The notes under the pieces: generated by a model
Told to the model about the DNA's origin: nothing
Database searches by the model: none
What the model saw: only the letters and a program-made list of their open reading frames with translations
Made by a program: the position numbers and the translations under genes
Source of the DNA: CAYFXE01 sp964347035
GTDB lineage: Bacteria > Acidobacteriota > Aminicenantia > Aminicenantales > Aminicenantaceae
NCBI GenBank assembly: GCA_964347035.1
Contig: CAYFXE010000049.1
Span: 1 to 20,338 of the forward strand
Direction: 5' to 3'
Length of the DNA: 20,338 nt
Shown: piece after piece, positions 5,883-13,599 of the stretch
How the letters are laid out: each line of letters starts with the position of its first letter
Position numbering within the stretch: the stretch's first letter is position 1

Positions 5883-7055
5883 TCAGATTCTGTCTTTAAT
5901 GTTTTCCCAGTTTAGAATCTTAAAACGTTTAACACGCTCTTCGCCAGTTTCCTCAGAGCTGGTGATTGTGTAGAGATAGCTGGTCTTAATCAATTCAGGC
6001 CAGTACTGGAGAGTTGTCCGGTACAGGTAGTATCCATCCTTGCTTAACACATCACACTTGATCCCCTTTTCTTCATCCAGAGTTGATTTTAGTTTATAGA
6101 CATAGATTCGCCCTCGATCATCGGAAAGAAAGGCAGAATAAAAAGGTCGATGCTCTGGAAACTGGATGGCTTTTCTTACATTCTCTGGAATATTCTCGAA
6201 TTGACCTCTGATTTTATCCTTTTCTTTCTCCGTGATCGGATGATACGGTTCTTCTTTTTCAATTTTTAGAATCGGTTCCCCTCGGGAGTTTAGGACATGC
6301 AGGACATAGTCCTTCGAGTAGCCATAGATGTATGTTTGATCGTCGATTTTGGTTATGATGAGATCATAGATATAGCCGTGGGAGATTCCCCAGGTTGTAT
6401 TTCCGGATCTGGTAAAGATCGTTCCAGAGGGAAAGGAGACGACATTCTGGATGATTTCTCCTTGGGTGTTCACTTGATCGAAATACATGGCCTGTCCGGA
6501 TTCTTGTGAGACTGAAAACTTCCCCCAGATGTTTCCTCCAGAATCCAAGAAGATGTCATAAGGATAATATTTCATGAGTATGTCATGGAGGAAATTTCCC
6601 TGTTTATCGAAAATTTTGATTTTTCGTCTATCTTTGACATAGATATTTCTTGTTGTCTGATCTAAACATACCTCTGTGGGGCGCTCAAATTCGCCAGGGC
6701 CCTGACCTTTCTTACCGATCGTCTGCAGGTAATTCCCGAACTTATCGAATTTCTGCAGGCGGCAATTCCTGTATTCGAGAACATAGATATTTTCTTCACC
6801 ATCCAGGGCGATATCCACTGCCCGGTAGAAGAGATAATTGTTGTCGTCCTCGCGTCCGATGCTGAGGTCTTCCTCAAGATCAAAAATAAGTTCTCCGAAG
6901 AGTGGTTCCCCAGGATTTTTGATAACTTTCACTCCATCTTCATATTCAATCTTTCCTTTCCACTCAGTTTGGGCCAATTCTTCTGTCTTTTTGCAGCCTA
7001 AAGCAAGGACAAGGATGAGTGTCAGGGCCAAAGATATCGTTGTTTTTTTTCTCAT
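5883..7055 (-). CDS. 6-bladed beta-propeller lipoprotein (NHL-like repeats)
   Basis: This 390-residue protein begins with a lipoprotein signal: a hydrophobic stretch ending LALGC, with Cys21 as the lipid attachment site. The rest reads as repeated propeller blades, seen as alternating D-x-x-G-N-I-Y-V strands and F-D-x-x-G-N-F/Y-L turns. Clear copies are ALDGEENIYVLEYRNCRLQK, KFDKFGNYLQTIGKKGQGPG (typical NHL motif), TRNIYVKDRRKIKIFDKQGN, FLDSGGNIWGKF and LSDDRGRIYVYKL. Such propellers bind proteins or ligands and have no recognisable catalytic site here. A good ribosome-binding site (AAGGAG, 6 nt) precedes ATG 7055. The TPR gene lies 60 nt upstream on the same strand, so they probably form one transcript and may act together at the envelope. 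The ligand is unknown. Confidence 0.85.
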   Translation of the reverse strand: MRKKTTISLALTLILVLALGCKKTEELAQTEWKGKIEYEDGVKVIKNPGEPLFGELIFDLEEDLSIGREDDNNYLFYRAVDIALDGEENIYVLEYRNCRLQKFDKFGNYLQTIGKKGQGPGEFERPTEVCLDQTTRNIYVKDRRKIKIFDKQGNFLHDILMKYYPYDIFLDSGGNIWGKFSVSQESGQAMYFDQVNTQGEIIQNVVSFPSGTIFTRSGNTTWGISHGYIYDLIITKIDDQTYIYGYSKDYVLHVLNSRGEPILKIEKEEPYHPITEKEKDKIRGQFENIPENVRKAIQFPEHRPFYSAFLSDDRGRIYVYKLKSTLDEEKGIKCDVLSKDGYYLYRTTLQYWPELIKTSYLYTITSSEETGEERVKRFKILNWENIKDRI

Positions 7056-7115
7056 GATTTCTCCTTCGATATCCTATTCTGGATGACAACTTCTTTCAAA
7101 AATGGTTTTCTATGA

Positions 7116-8732
7116 TTACTCTCTGTCGAGTTTTTTAATCCGATTGATTAAATCCTCTGCTTTTGCCTTAAAAGATTCGTAGAGAGAAGCCTTCTGAGCT
7201 AGAATCAGGGCCTTTTCTCTTTGACCATCATTAAAGTAGCCTGCCGCTGCATTATAGAAAGAGGTTGCTTTGGACAGACGGATTTTTGCTATTTGAATTT
7301 TTTTCTTCAAGATATGTCTTTTTTTTCTGTCCTCAGACAGAGATGAACTTTCGATCTCATCAATTTTTTGGTGAAGTGAATTCTCTTGTCGTTGATAGCA
7401 ACGGGAGGCTTGTTCAAAATACAGAGCCGATTTTTCCCAGATCTCCCATCGGGCATTCATTTTTCCCAGGTAAAAAACAGGCTCACAACTGGGTGTGTTC
7501 AGTTTGATAGCCTCCTGAAGTTCTTTTTCGGCCTCTTCCAGCCTATTCAATTCAAAGGATATGATGCCTGAAAGCGTATGGACTTCATGGTGGCCGATGA
7601 GATATTTTTTGGCTTTTTCGATATTTGCTAAAGCCTCCTCATGTTTTTCCATTTCATTCCGGTTCCAGGCAAGCCAGTAATTCGTTTCCCCCATGAGGTA
7701 TTTGCCTAAGCTGCGGAGTTTGTCAAGGATTTCTACAGCTTCTTCATGGCGTTCTAAGTAAGCTAAACATATAGCTTTTCCAAGCATGGCATCTCTGTAA
7801 TTCGGATCTAGTTCTAATATTTTCCGATTGAATTCAAGGCATTTTTCGAATTCTTCATGGATGAAATAGACTTTGGCTAAATCACTCAAAATCGAGATGG
7901 AACGGGGAATGTGAGTGTATGCTTCAAGAATTTTCTTTTCGGCAGAAATGATTTTCCCGAGCATGAGATCTATTTTTCCTAAGAAATAGTGAGCTTCATA
8001 GAAGGATGGTTCGTATCGGACGAGTTTTATCAAACTGTCCTGAGAAACCTTCGGGGATACAGCCAGCTTGAATAGGATCAAAGGAGATTCGGGAAAAACC
8101 TGAGAAAAGCGGGAGAAGTCATCCAAGTCTTTTATGTAATGAGCGAAATCAGAATTTAAATGGAGATAAAAATAGGCGGAGAAAACGTCTTTTTCTGATC
8201 TGGCTTTTAACTGTGTATAAAGGGAATCGACATTGTCATTTAACCAGTTTAAGTGATTTCCAGTACTCGATCGATCTTTCAAGATAGTCTCTATAGTCTC
8301 TGCGATGCCCCTTCTCTTTGATGAGCGGCGTAAGACAAGTTCAAATAAGGTGGAGAATTCAGATAAATCAGGATAAGCCTGAAGGAAATCCCATGCTGTC
8401 CGGAGATGATTGTCTTCTACAATGCGAAGTTCGTTTTCTCTCTGTCCCAGGAGAAGGGCTGTTTTTATGATTCTGACTCTGACCTTATTCTGGTATCTAG
8501 GAAAGTTGAAAAGACTCTGATAGATTCGAAAGGCATCTGTTAAGGATGTATAACTCCCTGTTTGAAAAAGGATATCAGCCTGGTTTAATTCGTTGCTAAA
8601 TTCTACCCATTCCTGTGGTGTGACGTCGATTTTTTTTGGGGGCGCGCAAAAAAGTGAGAAAAAAAGGAGAGACAGGATAATAAGAAATTTAAAAAAACCG
8701 AGCCTGATAGACATTGAGTTGATTATATCCAT
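7116..8732 (-). CDS. Secreted or membrane-anchored TPR-repeat protein
   Basis: This 538-residue protein starts with a hydrophobic segment (about 11-28) ending SLFCAPPKK. Cys29 could be a lipid anchor, but Phe before it is unlike a normal lipobox, so signal peptidase I cleavage or a membrane anchor are alternatives. Residues 30-235 look all-helical without clear repeats. About 240-450 hold five or six TPR units, for example EFEKCLEFNRKILELDPNY, HEEALANIEKAKKYL and LEEAEKELQEAIKLNTP, which build a protein-binding solenoid. The C-terminus (about 450-538) is a charged, probable coiled-coil region. No enzyme motif is visible. ATG 8732 lacks a ribosome-binding site; ATG 8714 (MSIRLGFF) is an equally possible start that leaves the signal intact. 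The lipoprotein gene follows after 60 nt. Confidence 0.8.
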   Translation of the reverse strand: MDIINSMSIRLGFFKFLIILSLLFFSLFCAPPKKIDVTPQEWVEFSNELNQADILFQTGSYTSLTDAFRIYQSLFNFPRYQNKVRVRIIKTALLLGQRENELRIVEDNHLRTAWDFLQAYPDLSEFSTLFELVLRRSSKRRGIAETIETILKDRSSTGNHLNWLNDNVDSLYTQLKARSEKDVFSAYFYLHLNSDFAHYIKDLDDFSRFSQVFPESPLILFKLAVSPKVSQDSLIKLVRYEPSFYEAHYFLGKIDLMLGKIISAEKKILEAYTHIPRSISILSDLAKVYFIHEEFEKCLEFNRKILELDPNYRDAMLGKAICLAYLERHEEAVEILDKLRSLGKYLMGETNYWLAWNRNEMEKHEEALANIEKAKKYLIGHHEVHTLSGIISFELNRLEEAEKELQEAIKLNTPSCEPVFYLGKMNARWEIWEKSALYFEQASRCYQRQENSLHQKIDEIESSSLSEDRKKRHILKKKIQIAKIRLSKATSFYNAAAGYFNDGQREKALILAQKASLYESFKAKAEDLINRIKKLDRE

Positions 8733-9095
8733 AAAATATTACGATTGATATGAGCAATGTGTTTATGCATTAAATAGGGAAAGTGACAAAGTTGTAAATA
8801 TACTTGACAGTTGTCCTCTTTCTATAACAAATCCCAATGGAACACCCCCCTCTCATACCATGATGAATTGGCACATTTTTTGCTGCATATGATATCATAT
8901 AAAAACGATGTCGTTGTTCATAGAATTTCATAAAAAGCAGATCTCAAACAGAAGTTGAATCCCGTATGGAAGCCAAGAATAAACCTGGATTCTTTCCCTG
9001 GTTGGGTTGAAATAATTATATATGTATCTATCCTTTGTGATGAAACGTTGAATCAGATAGGTATTCCGGATAAGGCTCGGAATTAGAAAAAAAAT
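8733..9095. other. 363-bp divergent intergenic region between two TPR genes
   Basis: No convincing ORF is present. It holds a sigma-54-type promoter facing right (8868-8884) and, about 55 nt upstream of that, GACA-GT-TGTC (8806-8815) and a similar GACAAAGTTGT nearby (8785-8795), which might be activator sites. About 200 nt of untranslated leader follow the promoter. No clear sigma-70 promoter for the leftward gene can be singled out, and no terminator hairpin is seen. Confidence 0.6.
8868..8884 (+). promoter_or_regulatory. Sigma-54 (-24/-12) promoter before the TPR gene
   Basis: TTGGCAC-ATTTT-TTGCT matches the consensus TGGCAC-N5-TTGCW fully in its conserved bases, and the GG and GC pairs are 10 nt apart. 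Predicted transcription starts near 8896, giving a leader of about 200 nt before ATG 9096. Confidence 0.72.
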
Positions 9096-10943
9096 ATGAA
9101 GAGAATGATTGTCTTTCCTGTAGCCCTCCTTTTGCTGATCAGCATCTTGACCGCCAAGCCAGAAAACGCTCTCAAAGATGCAGATCTGCTACTGGACATG
9201 ATGGAGTACAAATCAGCGATTGGATTTTACGAGAAGGCAATATCAGAAAAGCCCGGAGAACGAGATATTCGAAAACGGGCTGCATATGCCTACCTTAAGA
9301 TAAAAAAATTGGAGGAGGCTCTGAAATTGTTAAAGCAGGAACTTGAGCTGTTTCCTGATAACGCCGATGCTTTCGACCTGCTGGCCTTCATCCTGTACAA
9401 AGAAAATAGACTTGAGGATGCGCAGCGTTATCTTGAAAATTTCGATTTTACCGTGGATGTGAGTGAGAATAATCCTGGGATGGGCGGACTCGCCTACTTT
9501 ATTCTCGGGATGCATTTCAAAGGAAACAAAGATTTCAAAAAGGCAAGGAGTTTATTCCAAAAAGCAATTGATAAGGGGCACAACCCTGTGAAGTGCTATG
9601 TACAAGCCGCTGACATTGAGCTCGTTCAAGGGAGCATAGACTTGGCCCAGAGTGTGTTGGTTAAGGGCAGTCGGCAGTATGGTGAGCATCCTGAATTTTT
9701 TTTCATGCGGGGGTGGAGATACTACGAGAAGTCGAAAAAGAACAATTATTTTCTTCTCAGAGCGATAGAAAGCTTTGAGGAGGCAGTCAAGGTAAATCCT
9801 TTCTTCAAAGACGCCCTCCTCAACATAGCCTGCTTGAGCTACAATCATAAGAATTACAGGAAAGCAACTGAGTATTTTGAAAGGGCCCTGGCGTTAAATC
9901 CAGAAGATGACGAGATAAAAATTTTTACAGAATGTGCTCGAAAAAGACTTAACAAGAGGACTGATGTGGATCCAGTCATCGAGTGTCCTGAGAAATTGGC
10001 GTTGTCCAAAGAATTTGTTGAAAATCCTGATAGAGAGTATGAACACCCTCTCATCAATGATTTCAGGTTGGTCATAGAAAATGTCAATTTTCTGGGACTC
10101 GAATTCATCAGAAACGGAAAATTACACGATGCGATCCGAGTCTTCCGAAACGGATTAAAGATATTTCCTGAATCGTCTGAGATGCATTTCAACCTGGGAA
10201 TGGTCTTCTACTGGCTTAATTATTTAAAAGATGCTGAAACACATGCTCTTCTTGCCCTAAGAAAAAGGGGTTTTTTCGGAAGGGTACCTGCCTACAGAAA
10301 ACAGGAGATTTTAAGGAATAAACGAAAAGAAATGTATGAAAAATTGGAGGTTCCACTTTCTGAATGGACCTTCGATGTCGCTCTTAAGAAGGGGAATTAT
10401 TTCGCCGACGCTTTTGATCTCCTGGGAAACATATACTTTAGAAGACAAGATTTTGAGAAGTCTATCCTGGCTCACAAGAAAGTCATCGACATCTACCCAG
10501 AAGATGCGATCGGACACTACAACCTTGGATGTTCCTTCTGGGCTCTGGATAAGAAGGATAGCGCCGAGACGGCCTGGAAGAATGCCATCAAGTATGAACA
10601 TATAGCCAAAGAGAGGGAAGATAGAGCACACGTTTCCAATGATCAGCTTACCATTTCATTATTGGTGTTGAGACGACCTGTCGCTTACAAGGCCCATAAG
10701 TCTCTAGGTCGATTATACCTTGAGCGCCGCTGGCGTGATAAAGCCCTGGATGAATTCGAGAAAGCGATAGAATTAGATCCCTCAGATCCAGAACCATACT
10801 TTGAACTAGGAAAGTTGTACCAAACCAAGGACAATGTCAAAAAGTCTATTTTTTACTACGAGAAATATATCTATCTGGGCGGAAAAAAAGAATCCGAAGT
10901 CAAAGAGATTTTAAAATCGTTAAAAAAAATAAGCGGTAAATAA
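9096..10943 (+). CDS. Large secreted TPR-repeat protein
   Basis: This 615-residue protein has a Sec signal peptide (MKRMIVFPVALLLLISILTA, probable cleavage near residue 20) and then helical TPR repeats along most of its length. Clear copies are EYKSAIGFYEKAISEKPGE, LEEALKLLKQELELFPDNA, NYRKATEYFERALALNPED, LHDAIRVFRNGLKIFPESS, DFEKSILAHKKVIDIYPED and RDKALDEFEKAIELDPSDP, so ten or more units are likely. No catalytic motif is seen; a periplasmic scaffold is the reasonable role. ATG 9096 has no good ribosome-binding site; ATG 9105 would remove three residues and leave the signal intact. It follows a strong sigma-54-type promoter and precedes the first VWFA-related gene by 145 bp, so the two may be co-expressed and the solenoid may bind the VWA proteins (inference). 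Confidence 0.85.
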   Translation: MKRMIVFPVALLLLISILTAKPENALKDADLLLDMMEYKSAIGFYEKAISEKPGERDIRKRAAYAYLKIKKLEEALKLLKQELELFPDNADAFDLLAFILYKENRLEDAQRYLENFDFTVDVSENNPGMGGLAYFILGMHFKGNKDFKKARSLFQKAIDKGHNPVKCYVQAADIELVQGSIDLAQSVLVKGSRQYGEHPEFFFMRGWRYYEKSKKNNYFLLRAIESFEEAVKVNPFFKDALLNIACLSYNHKNYRKATEYFERALALNPEDDEIKIFTECARKRLNKRTDVDPVIECPEKLALSKEFVENPDREYEHPLINDFRLVIENVNFLGLEFIRNGKLHDAIRVFRNGLKIFPESSEMHFNLGMVFYWLNYLKDAETHALLALRKRGFFGRVPAYRKQEILRNKRKEMYEKLEVPLSEWTFDVALKKGNYFADAFDLLGNIYFRRQDFEKSILAHKKVIDIYPEDAIGHYNLGCSFWALDKKDSAETAWKNAIKYEHIAKEREDRAHVSNDQLTISLLVLRRPVAYKAHKSLGRLYLERRWRDKALDEFEKAIELDPSDPEPYFELGKLYQTKDNVKKSIFYYEKYIYLGGKKESEVKEILKSLKKISGK

Positions 10944-11040
10944 TTATTCACTCTCAGGGATTAATGGACTCCTTGGATTCATATCGAGCTTATTCAACAT
11001 AGTCCTCGAGAGGAAAGGGGAGTTGATCATTAAAAATTTC

Positions 11041-11068
11041 TTGAACTATTAGTATCGATAGATAAAAT
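11041..11068 (+). promoter_or_regulatory. Weak sigma-70-like promoter before first VWFA gene
   Basis: TTGAAC (11041-11046) and TAAAAT (11063-11068) are 16 nt apart, matching consensus at 4/6 and 5/6. The region is very AT-rich, so a chance match is possible, and read-through from the TPR gene is an alternative. Confidence 0.3.
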
Positions 11069-11088
11069 AAAAAATAAAGGAGGGAAGA

Positions 11089-13287
11089 ATGAGAAAACCC
11101 ATATATTTACCGATCGTGATCCTGATTTTTTTAGGCTTTTTTTCCGGATTTCACGGGCAACAGACACTCCCTCAGAAGGAAGAATATGAAGTAGAAGTCA
11201 GGCTTGTCCTGGTTGATGTTATCGTGACCAAAGACGGGAAGTTCGTTACAGATCTTACTCAAGAAGATTTTGAAATCTACGAGGATGGGAAGAGAGTGAC
11301 GATCAATTCCTTTGAACTCATAAGCTTTGAGGAAGGCCTAATCGAGATACCCACAGAAAGGCCAGAAAAAGCTCCTCCTGGGATTCCCAAGAAGCAGCTT
11401 GTCGTCGTGTTTGACGGGGTGAGTTCTTGGCAGAGAAACCTCAAGGAAGGATCGAGAAAGATCGTGGATGAGTTCGTCTCTTTGACCAAACTGGGGCATG
11501 AAGTGATGATCATTCAGCTAAGAGAGGATAAAGGGATTGAAGTGATTCAGTCTTTCACCACGGATGAGAAACTTGTCAGAAAAGCCTTGGTCTTGGCCTC
11601 TGGCCACATATGGTATGATCGTTCGCAGGATGCACTCAAGATGTGGCAGGAATTGGGGATTGATGCGACGGGGGATATGACTCCTGTTGATCGGTATGGC
11701 GAACAAGTACAGCCTATGTTGGAGCAGGAATATCTCTTTGTAGAAAGGGGAAGGTTCGAGAAAGCGATAGGTGGAGTTTTGGCGGTAGCAAACATGATAA
11801 AAGACCTTCCTGGAAGGAAAACGATTCTCCTTATAAGCGATGGATTTCCGGATATCACCCAGAAGAGTCTGGACAGCATCATCACAGAATCCACTCCGGA
11901 GAGAACGGTAAGCGGTGCGAGAACCCCGCACCTCGATATCAGAAGAGACTCGGGGAAGATAAGAGTTTTTGATCCCTTCAACCTTCTGGATAAAAAAAAG
12001 ATCATGAGCGGAGAAGAGGTGCTCCGTGAATTGATCCGCTTCGCCAATGCCCAGAATATTTCTATCTATGCCTTAGATCCGGCGACGTTTACAAAGTATT
12101 TCATTTCTGCTACAGCTGAGTTTGGGCCAAGGGATTCTGCGGTAAAATCCCTTGAGAGCCGGACGCAGGATAAGATAGCCAGAGTCCAGAATCTCAGATG
12201 GCTTTCTGAAGATACGGGAGGTGTGACGTTAAGGGGGGCCAGTAAATATGATGAGTTCTATGATGTTATGCGTACAGATTTAAATGATTATTACCAGTTG
12301 AGCTACTATCCTCCCCGGGAGAACCCAGATAACAATTACCACAAAATCGATGTCAAGGTTAATCGTTCCGGGATTGATATGCGCCACAGGAAAGGGTATA
12401 CGGATTATTCTGATGTTGAACAGGAGAAACTGCTTCTTGTCTCCGCTTTCTATAATCCTTCTTTATTCAGCCAGGTTCCCTTCGAAGCTGAATTCGTACC
12501 GTTCGTAACAGAATCGGAAAAGTTTATTCCTTGGATGCATATAGGTCTGCCGACTCAGAAGCTATTCATAGAAAAAGGAGTCACGTTCGGATCAAAGAAA
12601 TTTGACCTTCACGTTTGGGTTAAGGAAAAAGAGATGGGGGGAGCCGCTTTTAGAGGACAAATTCACATTCCTTTTGTCATCGATGAATCTTTCATGAACC
12701 TCATTAAGAGCACAGATTTTCTTCTTTTTCATTACAGCGGGAGAGAGGTCGAATTTAAACAGAAGGATTATCAGGCTATCTTTGCCCTCTACGATGGTCA
12801 GACAAACGAAGTTGGCACTTGGGAAGAATCCTTTTCTATACCTGATTTCAAGAAAGATAAACAGGGAGCCATCATCGATTGTGTTTTAGGCTCGGTGACC
12901 CCGAATCCGAAAAAAGGAAAAAAGTCATTCAATTTCGATAAAGATGGCGGCCTGGAGTACGGCGAGATCAGGTTTTACCCAGCGGTGAATAACCGATTCC
13001 CAAGGATGCAGAATGCCTCCCTCTTCCTTCAAGCCTATTTACCTCAGGGGAAGATTAAGGCCAATCCCCAGTTTTCCATCCTGATCAGAAAAGGATTGGC
13101 CCAACCCGTACCCGCTGAGAAAGTCGTCGAAACTTGGGATAAAAAATCTAAGACATGGAGTGTGCTCTTCAACTTGGATTTGATGAATGTCTTTCCTGGG
13201 GATTATAAATTAAAGATCGGAGTCCCTCTTTCTGAAAAAGGTCCTGTCCTCCAGAAGGAAGTGAAGATATCCAAACTTCGTTATTGA
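11089..13287 (+). CDS. VWFA-related domain protein, type A copy 1
   Basis: This 732-residue secreted protein matches what I know of the acidobacterial VWFA-related family. A signal peptide (about 1-24, ending FHGQQ) is followed by an N-terminal beta region with VDVIVTKDGKFVTDLTQEDF and EIYEDGKRV (42-70), the most recognisable family block. A von Willebrand A-like domain (about 102-400) follows. Its first metal-site loop reads FDGVSSW (Asp109) rather than D-x-S-x-S, while ILLISDGFPD (Asp251) is a normal later strand. The C-terminal 300 residues (from about SAFYNPSLF) are an additional beta-rich domain shared by all four paralogues. The function is unknown; protein binding at the cell surface is the usual guess. 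A perfect AGGAGG 5-6 nt before ATG 11089 fixes the start. Gene 18041-20206 is its closest relative here. Confidence 0.87.
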   Translation: MRKPIYLPIVILIFLGFFSGFHGQQTLPQKEEYEVEVRLVLVDVIVTKDGKFVTDLTQEDFEIYEDGKRVTINSFELISFEEGLIEIPTERPEKAPPGIPKKQLVVVFDGVSSWQRNLKEGSRKIVDEFVSLTKLGHEVMIIQLREDKGIEVIQSFTTDEKLVRKALVLASGHIWYDRSQDALKMWQELGIDATGDMTPVDRYGEQVQPMLEQEYLFVERGRFEKAIGGVLAVANMIKDLPGRKTILLISDGFPDITQKSLDSIITESTPERTVSGARTPHLDIRRDSGKIRVFDPFNLLDKKKIMSGEEVLRELIRFANAQNISIYALDPATFTKYFISATAEFGPRDSAVKSLESRTQDKIARVQNLRWLSEDTGGVTLRGASKYDEFYDVMRTDLNDYYQLSYYPPRENPDNNYHKIDVKVNRSGIDMRHRKGYTDYSDVEQEKLLLVSAFYNPSLFSQVPFEAEFVPFVTESEKFIPWMHIGLPTQKLFIEKGVTFGSKKFDLHVWVKEKEMGGAAFRGQIHIPFVIDESFMNLIKSTDFLLFHYSGREVEFKQKDYQAIFALYDGQTNEVGTWEESFSIPDFKKDKQGAIIDCVLGSVTPNPKKGKKSFNFDKDGGLEYGEIRFYPAVNNRFPRMQNASLFLQAYLPQGKIKANPQFSILIRKGLAQPVPAEKVVETWDKKSKTWSVLFNLDLMNVFPGDYKLKIGVPLSEKGPVLQKEVKISKLRY

Positions 13288-13599
13288 CATTATTCAAGGC
13301 TTCAAGAGAAGATTTGTCAGGCAGTTTCGTTTTTAGGAAGCTCCTTACATTTCTACCCTGGCTCTGAAACAACATTTTTATTTTTAAATCCACTCGCTTT
13401 TTCCTCCTTATTCTGTGTCTCCAGTCTCAACACCTGTCATAAATTTAGGACAAAGAGAGCCTTATACAGATGAAACCAAACTCATAAGACCTATTGGCAC
13501 AATTCTTGCTCAATTTAAGAGAGAGGCATAGAAGGGAGAGCCTAAAAACATTAGAAATAAAATACAAAACTGTGGACCTCATTTTCAGGGCATATAAGA
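13288..13599 (+). other. 312-bp intergenic region with a sigma-54-type promoter
   Basis: No convincing coding frame is seen. It contains the sigma-54-type site at 13494-13510 and an imperfect upstream element, TGTC-N10-GACA (13435-13452), about 45 nt before it. No terminator hairpin is clear after the preceding gene. The start of the next gene lies about 80 nt downstream of the predicted transcription start. Confidence 0.6.
13494..13510 (+). promoter_or_regulatory. Sigma-54 (-24/-12) promoter before type B VWFA gene
   Basis: TTGGCAC-AATTC-TTGCT has the full conserved bases with 10 nt between GG and GC. It differs from the site at 8868-8884 only inside the 5-nt spacer, which makes a shared regulator likely. 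Predicted transcription starts near 13521. Confidence 0.72.
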
